From: Chryseobacterium sp. BLS98
GTDB lineage: Bacteria; Bacteroidota; Bacteroidia; Flavobacteriales; Weeksellaceae
Reading direction: 5' to 3'
Assembly (NCBI RefSeq): GCF_001045445.1
Contig: NZ_LFNF01000003.1
Span: forward strand, 372,001-436,000
Length of the DNA stretch: 64,000 nucleotides
Part shown: one piece after another, positions 35,307 to 43,931 of the stretch
How positions within the stretch are numbered: the stretch's first letter is position 1
Layout: the number at the start of each line of letters is the position of its first letter
Program-made: the position numbers and the translations under genes
The notes under the pieces: model-generated
Told to the model about the DNA's origin: nothing
Databases searched by the model: none
What the model saw: only the letters and a program-made list of their open reading frames with translations

Positions 35307-36380
35307 ATGATGATAATTAACAACGAATTTAGAAATCGGTCTGTAGAGGCACTAAAGAGAAAATTAATTTCTCAATATGTGAATTTAATGTCTGGAATAT
35401 TACTGGGTTATTCTATAGTATTTTATTTTGTTATTAAAGATTCTTTTTTTGCAGCCTGTACCTTAGCCTATTCGGTTTTAATGTTTTATACATTTATGAT
35501 CATCCGCAAAAGCTATAATATAAAAGTCCTTGTTCATCTTTATTTGACTTATGCACCGTTATTTGCAGGATTTGTAATGCTTGACTTTTGGAAGTATTCT
35601 GCTGCTACTGCTATGTGGCTTTTGCCGGTACCGCTGGGAGCACACATTTTTCTGGGAAAAAAATACGTTTATATTTATTCTGTTTATATATTTCTGATCA
35701 TTGTAGCAGTGAGTGTGCTTAATAGATTATTTGAGTTTAATTATTTCAGTCTCAGCGATGTCAATGTTATCGTAATTTCTGATACGTTTGTTGGTTTGGT
35801 GAATCTTGCTGTATTTCTTATTTTATTGTATTATAATGAAGAAATAAGAAAAGCAGAAATACAGGAGAATAGCTTTAATAAGATGCTTTTTTTTGAAAAA
35901 AGTGAAGATGATGAAAGAGTGGTTAATTTCACTGATACTAAAGTTCCAGAATCTGTTGAATTAGCTGAAAATGACAAAGAAATTTTCCCGGAGCATGAGA
36001 ATATAGATAAGTATGTTTCTTTATTTGAAGATATCAGAAATATTGTGGAAGGAGAAGCTTATTTTAAAGATATCAACTTTACGATTTCTCAATTATCTAA
36101 TATTCTGAAATCTAACAATTTATATATATACAGAGCAATTAAACTAAATGGTTTTTCAAATTTTAATCATTATCTGAATACCTGTAGAATTGAAAATGTA
36201 AAAAAACTGCTTTATGAAAATGATATCAGCAAGGTTACTTTAATGTACATTTATACAGAATCAGGGTTTTCAAATCAATCTACTTTTAATAGGGTTTTTA
36301 AAAAGATTGAAGGAATAACACCTTCTAAATTTATAACAATAATGAATGAGGAGAAAAAAAAGGATGGCTTTCATTTATAA
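35307..36380 (+). CDS. Membrane-anchored AraC-type regulator (copy 1)
   Basis: Protein of 357 residues from the ATG at 35307. The frame extends to a TTG at 35238, but the chosen start aligns residue for residue with the paralog at 40835. Six hydrophobic helices lie at roughly 22-43, 46-66, 73-94, 97-116, 120-140 and 153-177. The third to fifth contain the conserved PLFAGFVMLDFWKYSA and KKYVYIYS. A charged linker (about 180-250) leads to an AraC-type DNA-binding domain: FTISQLSNILKSNNLYIYRAIK and LMYIYTESGFSNQSTFNRVFKK, then GITPSKF. A sensor and DNA binder in one chain suggests direct signal transfer from the membrane to the promoter. Divergent from the secreted-triplet operon. Confidence 0.85.
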   Translation: MMIINNEFRNRSVEALKRKLISQYVNLMSGILLGYSIVFYFVIKDSFFAACTLAYSVLMFYTFMIIRKSYNIKVLVHLYLTYAPLFAGFVMLDFWKYSAATAMWLLPVPLGAHIFLGKKYVYIYSVYIFLIIVAVSVLNRLFEFNYFSLSDVNVIVISDTFVGLVNLAVFLILLYYNEEIRKAEIQENSFNKMLFFEKSEDDERVVNFTDTKVPESVELAENDKEIFPEHENIDKYVSLFEDIRNIVEGEAYFKDINFTISQLSNILKSNNLYIYRAIKLNGFSNFNHYLNTCRIENVKKLLYENDISKVTLMYIYTESGFSNQSTFNRVFKKIEGITPSKFITIMNEEKKKDGFHL

Positions 36381-36409
36381 TTATTGTGTCCTATTAATCA
36401 TTTAGTCTT

Positions 36410-36442
36410 CAAATAAAAAGGCCGGTAAACATGTACCGACCT
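36410..36442 (-). terminator. Terminator of the LamG-like surface-protein operon
   Basis: A 9-bp stem with one mismatch (AGGTCGGTA / TACCGGCCT on the minus strand), followed by a T run on that strand, 26 bp beyond the stop at 36468. Confidence 0.65.
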
Positions 36443-36467
36443 CAGTATTTATTTTTTTTGAATGCTT

Positions 36468-36968
36468 TTACTTCCAAAAATTCCATTTTAATCCGTCAAA
36501 CACAGCTATTGTTTTACTCACTGTGTCATAGCATATCGTTCCTGCTACAGGGCTTTTCATGCTTGTAACAGGGTCATTAACCTTGGGCAAAACCAATGCC
36601 TTGCTGGCTGATTCAAGGACCAATACACCCTGTGCCGGAGAGCTTGCCGCACCAATGATAACCCCTCCTCCTGCTTCGGCAGATGAATTAGGCATGGTTC
36701 CCGTAAGACTACCCGGATCGGATAACGATACCCACAAATCATTTTCACGCATTTTTACTCTAAAATCTGTTTTGTCCAGCAAAAATGTTCCATTGCTTGC
36801 CGCTGCTGCTGTAGGAAGAGCGTCTACCATGGGAAGGATAATGCCGGTATTTGATAGAGGAAAATCCAGGATAGCATCTCCGTCTACTGAAGCTTTGCCC
36901 ATACCCACCTGTGCTGTCAGGAAAGAGAATTTGGCAAGAATAAATGCTAGAATTATTATTTTTTTCAT
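36468..36968 (-). CDS. Small secreted protein with a C-terminal YDTxSK...W motif
   Basis: Protein of 166 residues with a signal peptide (about 1-19, ...SFLTAQ). The mature N-terminus reads VGMGKASVDGDAILDF, followed by Ala/Gly-rich, low-complexity sequence. The C-terminus GTICYDTVSKTIAVFDGLKWNFW closely resembles the end of the large neighbour (MLIYDTISKCMKLYNGTSWHC), so the two share a terminal module. Third gene of the operon, 18 bp after the large protein. Predicted surface or matrix protein; function unknown. Confidence 0.72.
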   Translation of the reverse strand: MKKIIILAFILAKFSFLTAQVGMGKASVDGDAILDFPLSNTGIILPMVDALPTAAAASNGTFLLDKTDFRVKMRENDLWVSLSDPGSLTGTMPNSSAEAGGGVIIGAASSPAQGVLVLESASKALVLPKVNDPVTSMKSPVAGTICYDTVSKTIAVFDGLKWNFWK

Positions 36969-36986
36969 TTTGATTAATTAAAAAGT

Positions 36987-39785
36987 TTAGTTACAGCTTC
37001 TTACTACACAATGCCAGCTTGTTCCGTTATAAAGTTTCATGCATTTGCTTATTGTATCATAAATAAGCATTCCTTCTACAGGATTGGCAATTAAAGAACT
37101 TTGTGTACGTGTAATGACAAACCCTTTTGTTTTCGATTCCAGGGCTACTGCGCCATTTGGGATATTCTCCGGCCATCCGCTTTGTTTAGTCTGAATGGTA
37201 ATGCCGATTTTTGTAATGGTATCAGCAGGAGAGGTGTTTGGGTCTTTTGTACAGAAGCTGAATTTTGCAAACGTAAAGAATTTTCCATTTGGAATTTGAA
37301 TCCCGGGAGTGGCACCGCTTGTTAGTGGTATATTCACTACATTGGTGGTCATTGCAGCGTCATCGGCAAAGATTAGATGGGTAGCCTGTGCGTCGGAAGT
37401 CTTTATATACAGATTCTGTGCAAAACCTGTAGACTGTACCTTCCATATGCGGTTCATCATGTTCTGGGTATTATAAGTCGTTGCTGCACCGTTGTTTCCT
37501 GTTATAAAGTAGAACTTATCATTAACAATATCCGTATGGTTCGTGCTTTTGTTTGCGCTTGTAAAATCATTATTTGTACTTATAGTGATAATGTCTGCTA
37601 TAAGATCCTGTGATTTTGAAATTCTCTGATGTAAACCTTCAATATCATCCCTGGCTATACCAATCACATTGGTCTGATAAGAATTTGCAGCTGTAGACCA
37701 TACATTTGTACCGTTGGTAGCTGTGTAATCTACAGGAGATGTAAAGGTTCCTAAAGTAATGCCATATTTAATGGCCAGATAACTTTCAATTCTGTTCTGC
37801 TCAGCAGAAGTTATCTGTCTTTCGTATCCAATTGTTTCCTGATAATCAAATCCGCCTCTTTCCAGGCCTCCGTCCGTATCTGTATTCAGATGGAAGTTTC
37901 TCCCTGTAAATAAAGGCGGGGTATAACTGGCTGGAATATCACTTTTACCATTTATTTTATAGGGATAAGTGCTTGCTACTCCAGTAGTATATGCCCAACC
38001 TAAAATATTATTAGTGCTTGGATTTAATAAGTTTGCTATTATTCTGTCTATACTTGTATTCCATGTAAATAGCCCTGCAGTAGTAGCATTGGAGATATAG
38101 GGTCCCATTTCTGCGAAATTATAGGGTGAAATCACAGATAAATTTAATGGAGCTGCACTTACATTCATTTGTACATTATACCCTACTGTGGGAGAACCTC
38201 CTGCACCTGCTTTAGATACACTATAGAATGTTCCTCCGGTTCCTGATGACGTGGCTGTTGCAGAAAAGGCATTAAGCATTCCTAATCCTGCCCCTGCAAC
38301 CATTCTTACTGCCGGGTTGAAGTTGGATCCCATATTCATATAAGTAGCACTTGCACTGTGATTGATGAATCCTGATAATGCCTGAAGTTGTCCGCCGGAA
38401 GCAGCTGAATTGGTCCAGGATGTTACGGGACCACTTTCGGTTGTTGTATTTGTTCCGAAATCGGCTTTATTCCAAACCTGAAGGTTATTAACAACTCCTC
38501 CCGGAGCATATATCTGAGCCGCTAAAGTAAAATACTGTCCATCTGCTAGCGAAACATCGGAATAATTGTAAACAACTCCGTTGATAGTCTGTGTATTGGC
38601 CGACATATCAGTAGCTGTATTACCTGTCGTAAAGGTAGGGTCTGAATTATTCTGAACCAGCTTTAAATTTGTAAGCCCTTGGGGCCACATCACTCTTACT
38701 GTGCCTACAGAACCGGTATTCTGAACTTTCCAGACACTGCCAAAACGATAATTAACCCCAGGAATGCCATTAATGGCAACCGAAGGTGTTTTTGCCAAAC
38801 CATTATCACCTGCAACGAGAAACTGCTGATTCGTTAATGCTCCGGAATTGGATGCATTTGTATTGGCCATACCTGTAAGCCCAATCAGAATCTGCTGCCC
38901 GGAATTTACGCTCATGGACTGTTTTTGATACAATGCAGAGCCGTCATCTTTACCAATTCCGGCAATGTTATTGAGATATCCTGCATTGGTAGCAGCATTC
39001 CAATAATTGGTTGTCCCGTTTGAGGCGACATAGTTTCCGGATTTTGTAATTCCATATTTCAAAGAAAGGTAGCTTTCTATCTGTGGACGTCCCGCTGTTT
39101 GTGTTGTATTATAAATTACAATTTCAGCAATATCAGCATTAGTAAACTTGTTGATACTGGTGCCTTCACCTCCGACCCAGAATCTTGCGGATCCTGCTGT
39201 ATCAGTACTGTTGATAAAAGTACTGGATATTGCACTTCCATTAAGATATGTTGTAGCTGCATTAGAAGTTCCATTTAATGATTGAAGGCGGGTTTCATTT
39301 AGAGCTGGAGCTGTTGTGATGATTTTACGGTTTGTTACCAACATCTCACCGTTTGAATTGCTGCCCACATTCCATGTTCCTCCGGAACCGTCAGAATGAT
39401 TGTAAAGAGGATTCATTACAGAGCCCAGTTTTCTATAAACAACATATTGCGATGTCGTATAAGGCGCAGAAGCTGTAGTTGTTACAGTTTGTGGGATAGC
39501 AGAACCCGTCGCTAAACGGTCATCTATACCGTCAAACCTTACGGACGGGTTAAAATTGATCTGACTTGATGTGGGCAAAGTAGTGCCCGCGCCCTGTTGA
39601 GCTAAATTATAAAAAGTGGAAGCACTATTGCTCCATCCGATCACATTGCTCCCGGCAGTAGCTATTCCGGCATCACCTTTATACCATAGCTGTGCTCCGG
39701 CGATTCCTCCCGGACTTTGGGCTTTTGTAAGCATGAGCGTATTCAGTATCAGGAATACTCCGATTAAAGTATTTATTTTTTTCAC
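36987..39785 (-). CDS. Large secreted surface protein with two LamG-like/DUF8202-type modules
   Basis: Protein of 932 residues with a signal peptide (about 1-22, ...LTKAQ). The body is two homologous halves. Each begins with a concanavalin/LamG-like segment (QLWYKGDAG near 32, LQVWNKADFG near 430) and ends with ESYLSLKYGIT or ESYLAIKYGIT and then IGKDDGSALYQKQS or IARDDIEGLHQRIS. These hallmarks resemble a domain I recall as DUF8202 in Bacteroidota surface proteins. Rich in Thr, Asn, Ser and Gly. No type A sorting domain; the C-terminus is the YDTISK...SW module shared with the gene at 36468. A role in adhesion or the extracellular matrix is inferred. Confidence 0.8.
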   Translation of the reverse strand: MKKINTLIGVFLILNTLMLTKAQSPGGIAGAQLWYKGDAGIATAGSNVIGWSNSASTFYNLAQQGAGTTLPTSSQINFNPSVRFDGIDDRLATGSAIPQTVTTTASAPYTTSQYVVYRKLGSVMNPLYNHSDGSGGTWNVGSNSNGEMLVTNRKIITTAPALNETRLQSLNGTSNAATTYLNGSAISSTFINSTDTAGSARFWVGGEGTSINKFTNADIAEIVIYNTTQTAGRPQIESYLSLKYGITKSGNYVASNGTTNYWNAATNAGYLNNIAGIGKDDGSALYQKQSMSVNSGQQILIGLTGMANTNASNSGALTNQQFLVAGDNGLAKTPSVAINGIPGVNYRFGSVWKVQNTGSVGTVRVMWPQGLTNLKLVQNNSDPTFTTGNTATDMSANTQTINGVVYNYSDVSLADGQYFTLAAQIYAPGGVVNNLQVWNKADFGTNTTTESGPVTSWTNSAASGGQLQALSGFINHSASATYMNMGSNFNPAVRMVAGAGLGMLNAFSATATSSGTGGTFYSVSKAGAGGSPTVGYNVQMNVSAAPLNLSVISPYNFAEMGPYISNATTAGLFTWNTSIDRIIANLLNPSTNNILGWAYTTGVASTYPYKINGKSDIPASYTPPLFTGRNFHLNTDTDGGLERGGFDYQETIGYERQITSAEQNRIESYLAIKYGITLGTFTSPVDYTATNGTNVWSTAANSYQTNVIGIARDDIEGLHQRISKSQDLIADIITISTNNDFTSANKSTNHTDIVNDKFYFITGNNGAATTYNTQNMMNRIWKVQSTGFAQNLYIKTSDAQATHLIFADDAAMTTNVVNIPLTSGATPGIQIPNGKFFTFAKFSFCTKDPNTSPADTITKIGITIQTKQSGWPENIPNGAVALESKTKGFVITRTQSSLIANPVEGMLIYDTISKCMKLYNGTSWHCVVRSCN

Positions 39786-39786
39786 C

Positions 39787-40416
39787 TTAAGTTTCTTTAA
39801 AATTTAAAATAGTAGAATATGTTTCTTTAAAATAAGAATAGAATGGTGGTGGACGGTTTCTGTACTGCGACAAATGATAATCATTTAAAAGAAAGCTATT
39901 ATTGATTATTTTATGATTATTATTTATCGGATATCTGCGTAATGGCCTTAATCGTATATTGTTAGTTAAAAATTTCGTAGTGTATTTTATATCGGGAATT
40001 GATATTGAAATAACTATTCCCGGATGATAAGACAAAAATAAATTGCCCGGACAATGCTTTATGAATTCAACAGGTTTTGTTTTTTTATCAGTTTTAGCCC
40101 TCAGCTTATAGAATTTGGATACTGATTTTTTTCTGTTCTTTCTGGTACTGGATTTTTTATTATGGAATACAATCTGTTTTTCATTTGAAGGCTCTCTTCT
40201 TACCAAAATTTGTTTTTCAAAATCCCTTAATTTTGCCTGATTGACTTTTCCTGAGTCTGTAATGAAGAATGTTGCAGTTTCATCAATGGTAATTTGGGTG
40301 CCTTTTACAAAATAAAAAGACTGAGCATTGAGCGTTATTGTAAATAAAAGCCACACCAATAAAGCTACCTTGTGTAAAGGCAGATTAAGCTTGAGATGAT
40401 GTAGTAAGGCTTTCAT
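39787..40416 (-). CDS. Secreted basic protein heading the LamG-like operon, unknown
   Basis: Protein of 209 residues with an N-terminal hydrophobic segment and cleavage-like ...LNAQS (about 14-32). The mature part starts YFVKGTQITIDETATFFI. A strongly basic centre follows (KKSSTRKNRKKS, KTDKKTK) and an Asn/Pro/Tyr-rich C-terminus (RNRPPPFYSYF). The large surface protein starts 1 bp downstream, so the two are coupled. I recall similar small proteins preceding LamG-like surface proteins in related genomes, but no function is known. Its transcript seems to have a leader of almost 300 bases containing a perfect hairpin. Confidence 0.7.
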   Translation of the reverse strand: MKALLHHLKLNLPLHKVALLVWLLFTITLNAQSFYFVKGTQITIDETATFFITDSGKVNQAKLRDFEKQILVRREPSNEKQIVFHNKKSSTRKNRKKSVSKFYKLRAKTDKKTKPVEFIKHCPGNLFLSYHPGIVISISIPDIKYTTKFLTNNIRLRPLRRYPINNNHKIINNSFLLNDYHLSQYRNRPPPFYSYFKETYSTILNFKET

Positions 40417-40460
40417 TATTTGCTTGGCTAGTAGAAGACAGTGTTTATTTGTCTTTATAC

Positions 40461-40493
40461 ATTCTCACCCAAGATGATATTTTGGGTGAGAAT
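40461..40493. promoter_or_regulatory. 12-bp perfect inverted repeat in the leader of the LamG-like operon
   Basis: Arms ATTCTCACCCAA and TTGGGTGAGAAT with a 9-base loop. It lies 45 bp upstream of the start at 40416 and is G+C-richer than its surroundings. There is no T run, so it is not a simple terminator; it may be an operator or an RNA structure controlling the operon. Confidence 0.6.
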
Positions 40494-40716
40494 TAGAATG
40501 AGGGAATTAAGGTTTTATATACACGAAACTTATAAATGTCAATCCATAGATTTTATTGATTACGGATGGCTTTATTTGATTTTAATGATTATAATGTTGG
40601 TTTTTGATATGGTTTTAAAAACATCATAAGTGGATAATTGATTATTGTTCATCTTTAATTGAAAGGTTCAATTATAATCTTATTGTATCCCAACATATAG
40701 TCATTATCTTTACGTG

Positions 40717-40724
40717 CAAAGGTA
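40717..40724 (-). promoter_or_regulatory. -7 promoter element (TACCTTTG, minus strand) of the LamG-like operon
   Basis: Reverse complement of CAAAGGTA. If used, transcription starts about 294 bases before the first gene and the leader contains the 40461-40493 hairpin. No other TAnnTTTG is visible closer to the gene on that strand. Confidence 0.5.
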
Positions 40725-40834
40725 GCTTCATGAAGTAATCATAATTTATAAGAATAAATCATTTTTTTAAATTGATTTAAAAATGGTAATTATTTAATAA
40801 TCAGTTATTTATTTAAGTTAAATTTGATATTTAT

Positions 40835-41854
40835 ATGATTTTGTACAAAGATGGTATATCTCATAAACCTGAAGATAATTTAAAAAGGCGGTGTTTATCT
40901 TTAATTGTATATGTATTATGTGGAGCTTTCTGTCTGTACTCGATCATAGTATATATCAAATTAAAAGATAGGGATCTTGCACTTGCTGTATTTGTGTATT
41001 TTCTTGTCTTATTGGGTGGATTTTTTCTGATAAGAAAAAATTATCAGATTAAAACATTAGTGCATTTCTATTTAATTTTTGATCCTCTTTTTGCTGCTTT
41101 TGTGATGCTGTATTTTTGGAGATATTCAGCTGGAACAGCATTATGGGTATTGCCGATTCCTGTTGGTGCGTATGTATTTTTAGAAAAAAAATATGTTTAT
41201 ATATATACCTTATATGTCCTGTTAATTGTATTTTTTGTGACGTTTTTGAGTAAGTTTTTGACGCATGAAACTCTACATTTCAAAGAGACTGATTTTTCAG
41301 ATGCAATAGTAGGAACTGCCAATATCATTATTGTTACCATATTGTTATATTATAATGATAAAATAAAATCTGTAAAAATTATGGCCAATTTTGTACAGGA
41401 TGTAAATCATAATAATATAAGCAAATTGGAATCGGAGAAAAACAGAAATGAAAACAAAATTTTGAAAGAAGATTTTTCCAGCAATGATAAAGATATCGAT
41501 AAGTACAATGAGATTTTTCAGAAAGTACAAAGCGTAGTTGAAGAACAGTTTTATTTTAAAGATGCAGATTTTACTACCTCAAGACTATCTTATCTCCTGA
41601 AAATTAATAATTTATATATTGCAAAATCAATCAAGCTAAATGGATATTCTAGTTTTAGCCATTATATCAATTCTTGTAGAATACAGTATGTTAAGGAATT
41701 AATCGACGAGAATGATCTCAGCAAGATTACTCTTATGTATATTTATACTTCATCCGGCTTTAGCAGCCAATCAACCTTTAATCGGGTTTTTAAACAGATC
41801 GAAGGTATAACCCCCACCGAGTATATTTATAATTTGAAAAAGAATACAAAATAG
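40835..41854 (+). CDS. Membrane-anchored AraC-type regulator (copy 2)
   Basis: Protein of 339 residues, paralog of the one at 35307, with the same six-helix N-terminal region (shared HxYL, PLFAAFVMLYFWRYSA and KKYVYIYT). A charged linker (about 180-235) follows, then the AraC-type domain with FTTSRLSYLLKINNLYIAKSIK, LMYIYTSSGFSSQSTFNRVFKQ and EGITPTEY. The first 130 residues align with copy 1 without gaps. It is divergent from the LamG-like operon, just as copy 1 is divergent from the triplet operon. A TAAATTTG at 40819-40826 would leave almost no leader, so the true promoter is uncertain. Confidence 0.85.
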   Translation: MILYKDGISHKPEDNLKRRCLSLIVYVLCGAFCLYSIIVYIKLKDRDLALAVFVYFLVLLGGFFLIRKNYQIKTLVHFYLIFDPLFAAFVMLYFWRYSAGTALWVLPIPVGAYVFLEKKYVYIYTLYVLLIVFFVTFLSKFLTHETLHFKETDFSDAIVGTANIIIVTILLYYNDKIKSVKIMANFVQDVNHNNISKLESEKNRNENKILKEDFSSNDKDIDKYNEIFQKVQSVVEEQFYFKDADFTTSRLSYLLKINNLYIAKSIKLNGYSSFSHYINSCRIQYVKELIDENDLSKITLMYIYTSSGFSSQSTFNRVFKQIEGITPTEYIYNLKKNTK

Positions 41855-41880
41855 CTTAACCTAAAATCATCTATAAATAA

Positions 41881-41910
41881 AAAACTCACAATAGAAATTG
41901 TGAGTTTTTA
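41881..41910. terminator. Bidirectional terminator between the AraC-type gene and the tRNA cluster
   Basis: A 12-bp stem AAAACTCACAAT / ATTGTGAGTTTT with an AGAA loop; T runs on both strands serve the plus-strand regulator and the minus-strand tRNAs. Confidence 0.85.
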
Positions 41911-41912
41911 AG

Positions 41913-41986
41913 TGAGCGCGAAAGGATTCGAACCTTTGACCGTCTGCTTAGAAGGCAGATGCTCTATCCAGCTGAGCTACGCACCC
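41913..41986 (-). tRNA. tRNA-Arg (anticodon UCU), copy 1
   Basis: A 74-base cloverleaf on the minus strand. The acceptor pairs GGGTGCG with CGCGCTC (one G-T pair), the T-loop is GGTTCGAATCC, and the anticodon loop CTTCTAA reads TCT. CCA is not encoded. Identical to the gene at 45254. Confidence 0.95.
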
Positions 41987-42017
41987 ATTAAATAATTTTG
42001 AAAAATTACTAAAAAAG

Positions 42018-42092
42018 TCGGGGCGGCAGGATTCGAACCTGCGACCTCCTGGTCCCAAACCAGGCGCGATGACCGGACTACGCTACGCCCCG
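42018..42092 (-). tRNA. tRNA-Pro (anticodon UGG), copy 1
   Basis: A 75-base cloverleaf on the minus strand. Acceptor CGGGGCG pairs with CGCCCCG, T-loop GGTTCGAATCC, anticodon loop TTTGGGA reading TGG. CCA is not encoded. Identical to the gene at 45360. Confidence 0.95.
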
Positions 42093-42135
42093 ATTGATGG
42101 TCATCTAAGCGAATTTTACTTCGTTTTTGCGAGTG

Positions 42136-42143
42136 CAAAGATA
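42136..42143 (-). promoter_or_regulatory. -7 promoter element (TATCTTTG, minus strand) of tRNA cluster 1
   Basis: Lies in a block, GCGAGTGCAAA(G/T)ATAGAA, that also occurs upstream of the second tRNA cluster (45585-45601), which supports a shared tRNA promoter. 42144-42786 has no gene that I can see; it holds an inverted repeat at 42425-42465. Confidence 0.65.
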
Positions 42144-42424
42144 GAAATTTATTTTTAATAAAAAAGAGAAAATTGAAAAAATATTAAATTATTATTAGAT
42201 GTTACAAGCGATTATAAGTGTGGAAATTTCTAAATTTTTAGAGCTAAAATGTATTACTTATTATATATCAGTATTTTATATGGAAGTGTTTTTTAGTTTT
42301 CTTTAATATATGCTCATTTGATAAATAATATTATTTCATGTGTAAAAAATACCGAGGTAATAAATTAATGATTGCATTTTTAGGTCCAACAATAAATGAT
42401 AGAATAAAAAGGAAGAATGTTTAT

Positions 42425-42465
42425 CTGTGGGATCCTGCAAAAAGAGCGTAGGAGATATCCCACAG
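42425..42465. repeat. Inverted repeat CTGTGGGAT / ATCCCACAG in a gene-free stretch
   Basis: Perfect 9-bp arms with a 23-base loop that can pair further internally (CCT with AGG). A related TCCCACA / TGTGGGA pair occurs at 52897-52944. Role unknown. Confidence 0.45.
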
Positions 42466-42786
42466 GTAAAAATAATGATAACTACAAACGTTGAAAGATG
42501 AATTGAGTAAAGAACGAAGTTTTAAAACAAGCACCCAAAAAGTGTTTAATTGTTCAATAAGGAGATCAATATTAGAGGTAAAACAATTGAACATTTAAGT
42601 AAACAATAAAGATAAGGGTATGTTTAAAATTATGATAACTGTTGTTTTTGTGACTTTTATTAATTAATTATAAATTTTTTAATTCTCTATTAGTTTTTAG
42701 TTTATATTAATCATTTGTTAATTATAATGTTTTATTTCAATTTAATTTATAGATTTGTTGTGAATTTAATATTTAATTAATTAATA

Positions 42787-43623
42787 ATGGAAGCAAATTT
42801 ATTTTTTAAAATTGTAGTTAATCGTCAATTTTTAGTGTTTTTATTGGTCTTTTTATCAATGGGTTTTAATGCGCAGATTTCTATATTTCCATGGAGGGAA
42901 ACTTTTGAAGATAACTCGCCGACAAGAGCTAGCTGGACGCAAATACACGAAACAAATAATGTGGACTGGACCTTTGTTTCCGCTGCAACTACAGGAAGTA
43001 CAGGAGTTGTTGCTTTTGATGGGGTCAAATTTGCTAATTTTCCGGCGAATACTTCTTCTGCGGATAAAACCAAGCTGGTAAGTCCGCCTTTTAATACAGC
43101 CAGTCTTACTTCTCCAAAAATTAGTTTTCGTCTTATTAATCCACAGCTGAATGGAAATGCGAACTGGGTTAGGATCTATTACAGAATGTCAGCTACAGAT
43201 CCCTGGATAACTTTGTTAGGATTTCAGCCTCCTTTTGCTTCCTGGTACCTTTTTGCCAATATCGGAATGCCTCCTAATATTTACCAGATAGCTATAGAAT
43301 GTGAAAGCACTCAGGGGTATTCAACATTAATAGATGGTGTTACAATAAGTAATGCCGATTTAAGTACCCATGATATTTTAAAACTGGTGAAAACATCAGT
43401 GAAGTATTATCCCAATCCGGCTAAAGAGGTTCTGAATTATACAAGTGATGAAAAAATACACGAAATCAATATTTATGATGCGGCTGGGAAAAAAATACAG
43501 ACAAGCAGGGTAGATTCGAATAATGGAAATATCAATGTTGCAGCTTTAAGTAAAGGAATGTATATTATTTCAGGCAAAACTGAGAAGGGAAATACAGAAC
43601 CGTTTAAAATGATAAAAAAATAG
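42787..43623 (+). CDS. Secreted protein with a type IX (Por) sorting domain
   Basis: Protein of 278 residues with a signal peptide (about 1-30, ...MGFNAQ). The N-terminal region (WRETFEDNSPTRASWTQ, then TKLVSPPFN and SPKISFRL) resembles the MAM/jelly-roll-like domain often called choice-of-anchor J in Bacteroidota. The last 75 residues are a type A T9SS sorting domain: KYYPNPAKEVLNY, INIYDAAGKKI, LSKGMYIISGKTEKG and KMIKK. It should be exported by Sec and then T9SS to the surface or medium. Lies alone between the two tRNA clusters; no enzyme motif is visible. Confidence 0.88.
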   Translation: MEANLFFKIVVNRQFLVFLLVFLSMGFNAQISIFPWRETFEDNSPTRASWTQIHETNNVDWTFVSAATTGSTGVVAFDGVKFANFPANTSSADKTKLVSPPFNTASLTSPKISFRLINPQLNGNANWVRIYYRMSATDPWITLLGFQPPFASWYLFANIGMPPNIYQIAIECESTQGYSTLIDGVTISNADLSTHDILKLVKTSVKYYPNPAKEVLNYTSDEKIHEINIYDAAGKKIQTSRVDSNNGNINVAALSKGMYIISGKTEKGNTEPFKMIKK

Positions 43624-43664
43624 AAAAAGCAGGTTGTACTGTAACAATAATCTTTTTTATTACG

Positions 43665-43688
43665 AAGCATCTCTTAGAGATGCTTTTT
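43665..43688 (+). terminator. Terminator after the T9SS protein gene
   Basis: Perfect 9-bp stem AAGCATCTC / GAGATGCTT with a TTA loop and a T run. Confidence 0.88.
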
Positions 43689-43860
43689 AAATTTTAAATA
43701 GAAACAAAAATAAAATACGTGCTGGAAAAAGTTTTTAATTTTTAAGGTTCAGGTCTAGGATCGCCACATGAATTGATGGAACGCATGTTAATTTATCATT
43801 TGTTATGAATATAATATTACTCCTAATGAAATTTAAAATTTCCTATATTTTTCAAACTGT

Positions 43861-43891
43861 AAAATGTCCAGTTTATAACTGAAAATGTCCA
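43861..43891 (+). promoter_or_regulatory. Two direct repeats AAAATGTCCA spaced by two helical turns
   Basis: Identical 10-mers at 43861-43870 and 43882-43891, 21 bp start to start, about 40 bp upstream of the -7 element at 43932. The arrangement fits a binding site for an AraC-type activator. Confidence 0.55.
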
Positions 43892-43931
43892 TTTGAACCA
43901 TTTTATGGTTACATGCTGTTGCAATATGCAA

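Noticed and set aside
40441..40629. 62-codon open frame on the plus strand
   Set aside because: It runs across the 12-bp hairpin in the leader of the opposite operon, has no promoter or start context, and encodes no recognisable sequence.
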